A stretch of 64,000 nucleotides of DNA, from the NCBI GenBank assembly GCA_020634975.1, contig JACKAQ010000001.1, positions 2,418,001-2,482,000 on the forward strand. Direction: 5' to 3'. This DNA comes from JACKAQ01 sp020634975 [NCBI: Calditrichia bacterium]. GTDB taxonomy: Bacteria > Calditrichota > Calditrichia > RBG-13-44-9. Position numbers and translations under genes: made by a program. This document shows positions 1 through 7,355 of the stretch, one piece after another. The notes beneath the pieces were generated by a model that saw only the letters and a list, made by a program, of their open reading frames with translations, did no database searches and was not told the origin of the DNA. How positions within the stretch are numbered: position 1 is the stretch's first letter; each line of letters starts with the position of its first letter.

Positions 1-1239
1 CTCTGCGAACGCGAACGAGAGATACTGGAACAGCGGCAGCAGCTCGTCCCGTTTGTAAAATTCCGGCGCACCGACGATTTCGTACGGAATATTTTTCTCC
101 ATAAACGCGGCTTCGAGATGCGCGGTTTGCGAATACAACCGGATAAGCACCGCCATTTCACGGGTCGATTGTCCGGCGGCAATGCGATCAGCAATTTCCC
201 CGGCGATGTGTTTGGCAATTTCCCACTCATCCTTTTGTGCGAGAATTTGGGTGCTGCCGCCGAATCCCCGGGTGAGGCTCAAAAATTTGGGATAGCGCCG
301 TTTGTTGTGGGCGATTACCGCGTTGGCGGGTAAAATTTGCTGCGCGCAGGAGCGGAAATTATCGCTGATGGTGTATACTTTCGCACCGTAATTTTTCTCG
401 AAATTGAGGATGAACGAGGGATTTGCGCCGCGCCATTCGTAAATGCACTGGTCGTCATCGCCGATGGCCATGTAATTGCGGTGCGGCGCGCTGAGCAGAT
501 CGAGCAGTTGGTATTGCGCGAAATTCACGTCCTGAAATTCATCTACAATAATAGAGCGATAGTTGTCCTGTGCAGATTGCAGAATTTCCGGGTGGCGGAT
601 AAGCAGCTCCCAACCCATCATCAGCATATCGTCGAATGTGATGATAAATTGCTGGGTCCGCAAATGCTCGAAAATTTTGTATGCCCGCAGATATTGCCCG
701 TTTTCGTGCGTTGCGGCGCTGGCGATGTGCCGCGCAGCTTCCGGCAAACCGGCCGCTTCGAGATCCGCATATGCCAGATTCCCTTTCCAGATGGAAATCT
801 GGTTTTTCAAATCCTCGCGATCTACATCCAGTTCGGTGATGTCCGTGCTATCCGCGATCGCCATTTGCGTCAGCGTTTTGCCGATCAGCATTCCGGTGAG
901 ATTGTCCTCGCCGGTGTTGCGCAACCAGTTTTTGTCCAGAAAACCGCGCTGCACTGCCCCGCGAATCACCCGGAATCCGAGCGAGTGCAGTGTGCGGCAA
1001 TCCACGCCGTTACTGCCCGTCGGGACGTTCAGCCGCTGCAACTGCCCGACGATATCCGCCACCGCGGAATTGTTGAATGATGTCGCTAAAATTTGTTGCG
1101 GCTGGCATAACTGCTGCGCAATCATATTGCGGATGCGATGCACCATGCAGGTGGTTTTCCCCGCGCCGGCGACCGCAAAAACCAGTGCGGGACCTTCCAG
1201 ATGTTGTATGATTGCCAATTGCTGATCGGTAAGCTTCAT
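1..1239 (-). CDS. UvrD/Rep-type superfamily 1 DNA helicase (3' end outside window)
   Basis: The reading frame is open from an ATG at 1239 to the window edge (413 codons), so the protein is truncated only by the window. It begins MKLTDQQLAIIQHLEG, the usual Q-motif start of UvrD/PcrA helicases. Motif I is AGAGKTT at residues 24-30, slightly different from the common GPGSGKT. Motif II is VDEFQDVN near residue 235, and motif III reads IGDDDQCIYEWRGA. Such enzymes are ATP-driven 3'-5' DNA translocases in repair or recombination. The gene stands alone in this orientation. Which subfamily (UvrD, PcrA, Rep or an accessory type) cannot be decided without the C-terminal half. Confidence 0.9.
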   Translation of the reverse strand, partial: MKLTDQQLAIIQHLEGPALVFAVAGAGKTTCMVHRIRNMIAQQLCQPQQILATSFNNSAVADIVGQLQRLNVPTGSNGVDCRTLHSLGFRVIRGAVQRGFLDKNWLRNTGEDNLTGMLIGKTLTQMAIADSTDITELDVDREDLKNQISIWKGNLAYADLEAAGLPEAARHIASAATHENGQYLRAYKIFEHLRTQQFIITFDDMLMMGWELLIRHPEILQSAQDNYRSIIVDEFQDVNFAQYQLLDLLSAPHRNYMAIGDDDQCIYEWRGANPSFILNFEKNYGAKVYTISDNFRSCAQQILPANAVIAHNKRRYPKFLSLTRGFGGSTQILAQKDEWEIAKHIAGEIADRIAAGQSTREMAVLIRLYSQTAHLEAAFMEKNIPYEIVGAPEFYKRDELLPLFQYLSFAFAE

Positions 1240-1741
1240 CCGCCGTTCTCAAATTTGTGATGCACAAATGTATACGTTCAATTGTTTTGAGGCAAAAGAA
1301 ATATTCGAAATCACCCAGCAGTTGCGGCATTACACTCAATAATTCGCTGCCCGGGAAACGGGTGTGATGTGCATCATTGAAAAAGTTTGCTCAATAAAAA
1401 CAATAGCTTACGATCGAAAAACACTGCCGTGTTTGATGAGTTTCAAACTTTGTCATCATATTTGTTAATAGAAATAATGATGTGCGCAGTTCGGGTGGGC
1501 GTGTCGTTTGCGCTGCAATTTGAAAATGAATTGAATCGTAAGTTGTGTGCAGCGGCGGTCGTTCAATCGCTGATCAAAAATGTAAAAAATATCGCGATTC
1601 CCACATATCACACCCTCCTGATAGCTACATTACGCTTTGGGAATCCGATTATGAAAGCGTAATACCTACCGATTCTCGTCACTGTCGGCGTTGAACCACC
1701 GTCGGCAGTGACATTTTTTTATTGAAAACTTCCCAAAAAAA
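1240..1741. other. Intergenic region with a structured + strand segment
   Basis: About 500 bases separate the helicase start from the end of the methyltransferase gene. A 91-codon frame on the + strand (1387-1662) has no recognisable domain. It is followed by a 10-bp inverted repeat (1629-1638 with 1654-1663) and then a good intrinsic terminator pointing in the + direction. Both neighbouring genes are on the - strand, so this terminator has no known gene to serve. A small RNA or a small unrecognised protein is possible. Confidence 0.4.
1678..1721 (+). terminator. Intrinsic terminator with no assigned gene upstream
   Basis: The arms 1678-1690 and 1700-1712 can form a 13-bp stem with two G-U pairs and a 9-base loop. 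A T-run follows at 1714-1720. The polarity is + strand. Read on the - strand it lacks a T-tract, so it does not fit the adjacent methyltransferase or helicase genes. Confidence 0.6.
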
Positions 1742-2500
1742 TTATCGCTGTGCGACAAAAAAGATGCGTTCGTGATCTTCCGGATTGTGAATGTTTTGCG
1801 ACAAATCGTTTGCCGAGCAGAAACGCACATTCCGGAAACCGAGGTAAATGAGGTAGGAAAAAATTTCGCGCAAATTATAAACAAAATTGGTCAGTGACTG
1901 ATCGAAGCGCTCGAATTGTCCGGTTTCGTTTTTCACAAATCCGGTGATTTCGAGAATGGAGCAGGCGTTGCGCGCGTCGAAAATGCTGCGGCTGATCATC
2001 AAAACCTCCTGCTGATCCATCACTTGAATGTTGGTGAACTGGCGCAAACCCCGCTCCGTATTCATGTCGAAAATCAGCCAGCCATCGTCCAGCAGCATGG
2101 TTTTGGCATTTGCGAGCGTTTGTTTAATTTGCTGGATTTCCGGCAGATGATTGAACGAATCGTAAGTGGAAACCACCAGCCCAAACTTGTTGTCAATATT
2201 AAATTTACTGACATCGGATTCGATAAATTGCGCCGCACCGTTTGCCAAAAAATCAGCGGTTTTTTCGCGAGCGAGATCCAGCATTCCCGCAGAAATATCC
2301 ACACCGGTCACCGGAAATCCGTTTTGGAGAAAATGCAACGCCAGATCGCCGGTGCCGCAACACAAATCGAGCACGGGCAGTTTTTCTTTTCCGGCGGCGG
2401 TGTTGCTGTAAAAATCGCAGATCATCGGCGCTGCGCTGCGCCCAAACGCCGGCCAATACATATCGTAAATTAATGGGAACAATCCGGTGTAAATATTCAC
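1742..2500 (-). CDS. Class I SAM-dependent methyltransferase
   Basis: The protein has 252 residues. It carries the Rossmann motif I LDLCCGTGDLALHFL near residues 44-58, an acidic post-I position in VTGVDISAGML, and the motif VVSTYDSFNHL in the region that follows strand 4. This is the pattern of small-molecule methyltransferases (Methyltransf_11/25 type), and the substrate cannot be read from the sequence. It is cytoplasmic, with no signal peptide. It is monocistronic, with the helicase about 500 bases downstream and the divergent peptidyl-prolyl isomerase gene upstream. Confidence 0.85.
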   Translation of the reverse strand: MNIYTGLFPLIYDMYWPAFGRSAAPMICDFYSNTAAGKEKLPVLDLCCGTGDLALHFLQNGFPVTGVDISAGMLDLAREKTADFLANGAAQFIESDVSKFNIDNKFGLVVSTYDSFNHLPEIQQIKQTLANAKTMLLDDGWLIFDMNTERGLRQFTNIQVMDQQEVLMISRSIFDARNACSILEITGFVKNETGQFERFDQSLTNFVYNLREIFSYLIYLGFRNVRFCSANDLSQNIHNPEDHERIFFVAQR

Positions 2501-2785
2501 TGTAAAAATCCTGCTTTTTTGAACAATAAAGTAAGTGGATAATAGTAACCTGCGACTAGCGCGTCATGCCCGTCCCGATGTATCGGGATTATCGGGCATC
2601 CAATATGTTAAATGCAAATTTACGTTATCCAACAAATTAGAATTATCGACAAGTTAGGCAAAATTTTGAACCGACGGTTATTGCCATCTACAGAATCATT
2701 CAAATTGCACTTGACAGCTTTGGCGAATCCCGCTAAACTTGTGCGAAAGAAGCGAATGCGAAAAACGAATGAGAATATATTGGTG

Positions 2786-4282
2786 ATGAATATTAAAAAA
2801 TCCATGATTTTACGATGGTTTACACTCTGTTCGGTGATTGCTGTTGTCAATTTTTGGGGCTGCGAAACAGCGGAGCAGCAGAAAAAATCCGATCAGCCGG
2901 TCATCGCAACTGTCGGCTCCGACGAAATTACCCTCGATGATTTCCGGCGATTTTACGAATACGACCCCAATTTTGGGGTGGATTCCAGCGGAATCGGCGC
3001 GTTGCGCAGTCAGTTGGAAAAGCAGATCGATTACCTGTTAGCCTACCAAAAAGCCCAACAAACGGGATTGACCGACAGCAGCTATTTCACAAAAGCGCGC
3101 GAATGGGAGTTGCAGCAGGCGATGCTGCGGCAGTTGTATCGCGAAATGGTGCAAAGCGATGTGGCAATTTCCGATGCGGATTTGCAGCAGGCTTTCCGTG
3201 AATACAACACCGAAGTGCGGGTGCGTCATCTGTTTTCACCCGATTATCGGCAAATTGTGGCATGGCAGGATTCGCTGCAAAATGGCGTGCCGTTTGCGCG
3301 ATTGGCGAAACAGGCGTTTCGCGACAGCACGCTTTCGGCAAATGGCGGCGAACTCGGCTGGCAAAAATCCGGCGATTTGGAGGAGGAATTTGCAGCGGTG
3401 GCGATGCAACTGCCGCCGAACACCGTCAGCAATCCGGTGAAAACGCGTTTCGGGTTTCACCTCATCGAAGTGCTGGATCGCCGCGAACCGCAAATTTTAA
3501 CAGAATCCGTTTTCGAAAGCCAGCGCCCGAGCCTGGAAAAACGGCTGCGCCGCAAACGGGAGCAGGTTGCTGCCAATCAATTTATCAGCGAATTTATCGG
3601 CGACAAAAATCCACAGCCGGTGGAGCAGGGTTTTCGGCAATTGTGGAATGCGCTCACTAAAAACGCATCCGGAGAGCAGCCGCGCATGCAATTCCGCAAC
3701 TCACTCGACGATCAGCAATTGGCGACGGTCAAAGTGCAACTTGCCAAAAATTTGGGTGATCCGCTGGTGCAATACTCAGGCGGAGCGATCTCCATCGGCG
3801 ATTATTTGGCGTCGCTGTCGCAAATGCCGTTGGGCGATCGTCCAAAATTCCAGTCACCGCGCCAGTTTTCCGACCATTTGGGCATTTGGGTGCGCAACCG
3901 GTTTTTGCTGGAAAAAGCCCGGAAATCCGGGCTGGAAAACCATCCGCGCGTGACGCGTGAAATGCACGATTTCGCGACGGAATTTGCATTTCTGCTGTAT
4001 CTGCGCGATGAAATTCCGGGCATCAGCATTCCAGATTCTGTTGCCGCATATTTCGAAAACGGGCGAAAAGCGGCAGATATTCCCGCCGGAAATCCCGATG
4101 TGCGCAACCACCACACGCTGCAAAGCTGGGCATGGAGTGAGGCAAATCGCCGGTTGCACAGCAAATTGCGCACAGAAAACGCCCCGGAAATCCGCATCGA
4201 TGAAGCATTGTTGCAGCAGGAAAATGCGTTGATCGACTGGGAAAACCGCATCCGCATGTTTATGATTCGCAAGCCTTCCTGA
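2786..4282 (+). CDS. SurA/PpiC-like peptidyl-prolyl isomerase lipoprotein
   Basis: A hydrophobic N-terminus ends at NFWGC, a loose lipobox that would lipidate Cys26. A SurA-type N-terminal chaperone segment follows (VIATVGSDEITLDDFRRFYE), then a parvulin domain with the hallmark strings RVRHLF, GGELGW and KTRFGFHLIEVLDR. A long helical C-terminal half has no motif I recognise. The likely role is folding of exported or outer-membrane proteins in the periplasm, which suits the many barrels and secreted proteins here. The frame is open further upstream (from 2612). ATG 2756 has a better Shine-Dalgarno (AAGAAG), while ATG 2786 gives the more normal signal peptide, so the start is uncertain. Confidence 0.8.
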   Translation: MNIKKSMILRWFTLCSVIAVVNFWGCETAEQQKKSDQPVIATVGSDEITLDDFRRFYEYDPNFGVDSSGIGALRSQLEKQIDYLLAYQKAQQTGLTDSSYFTKAREWELQQAMLRQLYREMVQSDVAISDADLQQAFREYNTEVRVRHLFSPDYRQIVAWQDSLQNGVPFARLAKQAFRDSTLSANGGELGWQKSGDLEEEFAAVAMQLPPNTVSNPVKTRFGFHLIEVLDRREPQILTESVFESQRPSLEKRLRRKREQVAANQFISEFIGDKNPQPVEQGFRQLWNALTKNASGEQPRMQFRNSLDDQQLATVKVQLAKNLGDPLVQYSGGAISIGDYLASLSQMPLGDRPKFQSPRQFSDHLGIWVRNRFLLEKARKSGLENHPRVTREMHDFATEFAFLLYLRDEIPGISIPDSVAAYFENGRKAADIPAGNPDVRNHHTLQSWAWSEANRRLHSKLRTENAPEIRIDEALLQQENALIDWENRIRMFMIRKPS

Positions 4283-4329
4283 TTCCTGATTAACCGTCGT
4301 TAAAAAACGGGAAAATATACACTTAAGGC

Positions 4330-4343
4330 GTTAATCGTTTAAC
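4330..4343. promoter_or_regulatory. Second copy of the LacI-type operator
   Basis: GTTAATCGTTTAAC differs by one base from the perfect palindrome at 4543-4556 and lies about 213 bp upstream of it. Two operators at this distance would permit looping by a tetrameric or bridging LacI-family repressor. That use is inference. Confidence 0.6.
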
Positions 4344-4502
4344 CTAACGCGCAAAATGTTGCAACCCGGTGCTGCCCGAAAGCAGTCGCGGCGATTTGAA
4401 AAAACAGCCTTTTTGATACAAAAACAGTGTTTATTTTGCGACAATTGCAAACCTTCTGATAATTTCTCAAAATCAGGTCAAAAAAATTCCCCAAATTAAG
4501 TC

Positions 4503-4532
4503 TTGACATTTCTTGCCAGGTGTCGTTATATT
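4503..4532 (+). promoter_or_regulatory. Sigma-70-like promoter of the LacI-family regulator
   Basis: TTGACA (4503-4508) and TATATT (4527-4532) are separated by 18 bases. The expected start point is about 4539, just ahead of the palindrome at 4543-4556. The promoter would therefore be blocked when the regulator binds, as in autoregulation. Confidence 0.6.
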
Positions 4533-4542
4533 CATTCAACAA

Positions 4543-4556
4543 GTTAAACGTTTAAC
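4543..4556. promoter_or_regulatory. LacI-family operator, perfect 14-bp palindrome
   Basis: GTTAAACGTTTAAC is a perfect palindrome with the central CG typical of LacI/GalR operators. It lies between the predicted transcription start and the start codon of the regulator gene. Confidence 0.7.
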
Positions 4557-4569
4557 TAATGGCGGTTCG

Positions 4570-5583
4570 ATGAGCACGACGATCAGAGATGTTGCCAAAA
4601 AAGCGAACGTATCTACCGCAACCGTTTCACTGGTGATCAATAATCACAAACGCATATCACCGGCGACGCGGGCAAAAGTGCTCAGCGCCATCAAAACACT
4701 GGATTATCATCCCAGCCGGTCTGCCCGCGGGCTGGTATCCAATCGCACCGGAAATATCGGTTTTATTCTCCGCGAAGATCACTTTTCGAAAAGCGAGCCG
4801 TTTTACACAAAGGTGTTTCTCGGTACCGAATTTGAGGCACGCGAACACGAGTTTTACGTTTTACTGACCACTGTTTCCCCGGAATTTCACAAAGGCGAAG
4901 TATTGCCCCGTTTTGTTTTGGAACGCAATGTTGACGGCATTATCATCGCCGGAAAAGTGCCGCAAGAGCTGACCGGGCGATTGGGCGAATACAAATTGCC
5001 GCTGGTATTTGCGGATTATTATCCGCCCGAAGGCAAATATTCGATGGTGCTGATCGATAACATCGCCGGCGGCGCAGATGCGACAACTCACCTCATCCAA
5101 CGCAATCACCGCAATATTGCTTTTGTTGGCGGCGATATCGAACACCCCAGTATTCTGGAGCGGCTTCAGGGTTACAAAATTGCTTTGGAAAAAGCAAACA
5201 TCCCGGTTCGGAATGAATGGATAATTACCGACGCTGTTTCGACCAACACGGAAAGCGGCTATCTTTCTGCAAAATATTTATTTGACCGTAACCCGGATGT
5301 CACTGCTGTGTTCTGCTGTAACGACGCAATGGGAATTGGTGTGATTAAGTATTTGAAAGAAAAGGGTTTACGTGTTCCACAAGATATATCTGTTATCGGT
5401 TTTGATGATGTGGAAATGTCCGCATTTATCGATCCGCCACTGACAACCATGCGAGTGCCCAAAGAAGAAGTGGGTGTGCATGCCATGCGCCTCATCCGGC
5501 AAGTTATTCAAACCGATGCCAAACCGCACAAAATTTTAGTACCCGTTAAGCTGATTGAGCGAGAATCAACGCGGCAGTTATAA
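4570..5583 (+). CDS. LacI-family transcriptional regulator
   Basis: The protein has 337 residues from the ATG at 4570. The frame is open upstream from a TTG, but the canonical N-terminus is MSTTIRDVAKKANVSTATVS. It has a helix-turn-helix and hinge helix within residues 4-60, then a periplasmic-binding-protein-like sensor domain (IGFILREDHF, AVFCCNDAMGIGVIKYL, ISVIGFDDVEMSAF). LacI-family proteins bind a sugar or sugar phosphate and release their operator. Two matching palindromes lie upstream of the gene. It heads a same-strand run of sugar uptake and GH130 genes and is the obvious candidate local regulator. I found no further operator copy in front of the downstream genes. Confidence 0.93.
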   Translation: MSTTIRDVAKKANVSTATVSLVINNHKRISPATRAKVLSAIKTLDYHPSRSARGLVSNRTGNIGFILREDHFSKSEPFYTKVFLGTEFEAREHEFYVLLTTVSPEFHKGEVLPRFVLERNVDGIIIAGKVPQELTGRLGEYKLPLVFADYYPPEGKYSMVLIDNIAGGADATTHLIQRNHRNIAFVGGDIEHPSILERLQGYKIALEKANIPVRNEWIITDAVSTNTESGYLSAKYLFDRNPDVTAVFCCNDAMGIGVIKYLKEKGLRVPQDISVIGFDDVEMSAFIDPPLTTMRVPKEEVGVHAMRLIRQVIQTDAKPHKILVPVKLIERESTRQL

Positions 5584-5666
5584 ATTGATTTTTATTCGTC
5601 TCAAATAATTGGTGGAAGGTTCCACCGCATCCATTTTATTAAACCATAAATTATGGAGGTCTTATT

Positions 5667-7121
5667 ATGTCACATAAGATACTCATCTATATGATGACAC
5701 TGCTGTTTTCGGCAGGTTTGTTGGCTCAGGCTAACCTGTTGCCAAATGGCAATCTTGAGTCGCAAACGCCGAACTTTTGGAGCGAATGGAACGCGCAGAG
5801 CGGCGCGACAATGACCTGGGCATCGGACGATGCAGCACCGAATCCGTGGAACCAGTCGTTGCAGAGCCTGTATTCGTTCAAGGTCGAAAAAACCGCAGCC
5901 ACCAGCGATTGGGTGGGCTGGCAAACGGAAAACAACGCGGATCTGTATTGGAACAACGCCGCAGGTAACGTGTTGTATAACTTCACTTTCTGGGCAAAAA
6001 CAGCGGGTGTGAACACAGCTCCTGCAAACCAGGATGGCGAAATTGGCGTTTGGTATAAATTTTACGCTGGCGGCAGCCTTGTCGGCGAAAGTTTTGTTCC
6101 TGTGGATCAGAGTGTATCGGACAAAGACTGGACACAATACACCGGCGCATTGCTGGTAACCACCGAGCCGGACGAAGTGTATGCCTACGCTGCAATGGGC
6201 AAAGACGCAACCGGGACAACCTGGTTCGATAACATCGATGCGACAACCGATCCGTGGTCGATGAGCCTGTTCAACGCGGATGCGGAAACGCCGGAATCGT
6301 GGATGTATTGGTTCGACACCGGCAAACTGGGCTTCGCGAATGTGGTTGAAGCTGCCGGCGCACCAAGTGGCACCCACGCCGTATTGCTGGAAGAGCAAGA
6401 TACCGAAGATGATGAAATGGTATTCTACAGCGAACCGTTTGCTGCAGCCGGCGGTGAATGGTACAAGTTCAGCTTTATGGTGAAATCCGAAGGCGTGAAC
6501 ACCGATTCGCTGTTTATTCCCACAAACGTTATGCCCGATCGCGATAACGATCGCGCCGGTATCACCATCCTGTTCCATCGCGGACCGGATATCACCACTT
6601 CGTGGGATCTCACCGGCGGCGACCAGTTTGTGTATATCGACCAGCGCGCAGATCTCGGCGACTGGGTACAGGTTAACGCCATTGCCAAAGCGCCGGATGA
6701 TGCCGAAGGTATCAGCGTTCGCGCACGTTTCACATCGTTCCCGGTCGGAAAAGTGTGGTACGACGATTTCACAGTACAGCAAGTAAATAAAGTGATTACC
6801 GCAATCGAGCCGGAACCGACACCGGTTACCTCACTCATTCCCACCAATTTCAAATTGATGCAAAACTATCCCAACCCGTTTAACCCGGAAACGATTATTG
6901 AATATCTCGTGCCGGAAAACGGAGCGGTTGAGTTGAGCATTTACAACATGCTGGGTCAAAAAGTGCGCACACTGGTCAGCGATGTTCGCCAGGCAGGTAC
7001 CTATCAGGTGCACTGGGATGGCACGGACAACAACGGCAATCGCGTTAGCAGCGGTGTGTATCTGTATTCGCTGCGCGGCACCAACGCACTGATTACCAAG
7101 AAAATGGTTTTAATGAAGTAA
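5667..7121 (+). CDS. Secreted carbohydrate-binding-like protein with C-terminal sorting domain
   Basis: The protein has 484 residues and a signal peptide ending near LLAQA. Two related beta-sandwich segments follow (about 20-190 and 195-375) with the pattern of CBM4/9-type modules, both ending in W-[FY]-D-[ND]-[IF]. The C-terminus carries QNYPNPFNPETIIEYLVPE followed by an Ig-like segment ending ITKKMVLMK, the type A sorting domain used for surface attachment or secretion in FCB bacteria. A strong ribosome site (ATGGAGG) lies about 10 bases before the ATG. No catalytic domain is visible. It is likely a surface glycan-binding protein of the sugar locus. Confidence 0.8.
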   Translation: MSHKILIYMMTLLFSAGLLAQANLLPNGNLESQTPNFWSEWNAQSGATMTWASDDAAPNPWNQSLQSLYSFKVEKTAATSDWVGWQTENNADLYWNNAAGNVLYNFTFWAKTAGVNTAPANQDGEIGVWYKFYAGGSLVGESFVPVDQSVSDKDWTQYTGALLVTTEPDEVYAYAAMGKDATGTTWFDNIDATTDPWSMSLFNADAETPESWMYWFDTGKLGFANVVEAAGAPSGTHAVLLEEQDTEDDEMVFYSEPFAAAGGEWYKFSFMVKSEGVNTDSLFIPTNVMPDRDNDRAGITILFHRGPDITTSWDLTGGDQFVYIDQRADLGDWVQVNAIAKAPDDAEGISVRARFTSFPVGKVWYDDFTVQQVNKVITAIEPEPTPVTSLIPTNFKLMQNYPNPFNPETIIEYLVPENGAVELSIYNMLGQKVRTLVSDVRQAGTYQVHWDGTDNNGNRVSSGVYLYSLRGTNALITKKMVLMK

Positions 7122-7142
7122 GTAGCTGTATTTTCAATACTT

Positions 7143-7169
7143 GCAGGGGCGATTTTACGTCGCCCCTGC
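7143..7169. repeat. GC-rich hairpin of the GGGGCGA...TCGCCCC family
   Basis: Arms 7143-7152 and 7160-7169 are perfect 10-bp complements. It lies 22 bases after the stop of the preceding gene and has no T-tract. Related hairpins occur at 13424, 13479, 14618, 43828 and 51386. Confidence 0.6.
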
Positions 7170-7204
7170 GATGTTTTCGAATCGTATTTGCCGCCCAAAA
7201 ATTG

Positions 7205-7292
7205 GTTTTGAGATTCCTGCATCCGCAGGAATGACACTCCCGGAGAAGATGAACTGTCATTCCGGGCTTGTCCCGGAATCTCCGTGAATCAA
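7205..7292. repeat. Inverted pair of REP-like hairpins
   Basis: A unit of the form GAGATTCC-TGC-loop-GCA-GGAATGACA is followed by its inverted relative TGTCATTCC-GGG-loop-CCC-GGAATCTCC. This is one of four such sites between genes of the sugar locus (others near 10062, 26358 and 29038). The arrangement resembles a BIME. Confidence 0.7.
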
Positions 7293-7355
7293 AACCGGCA
7301 AATAATAATGTAATCAAAAAAACTTTTTTTCATGCGTAGCCTGGAGATATCGAGC

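Noticed and set aside
337-1080. 247-codon frame on the + strand
   Set aside because: It is the complement of the helicase gene, whose motifs I-III are unmistakable on the - strand.
5670-6782. 370-codon frame on the - strand opposite the carbohydrate-binding protein gene
   Set aside because: The + strand frame has signal peptide, repeats and sorting domain; the opposite frame has no domain and arises from codon composition.
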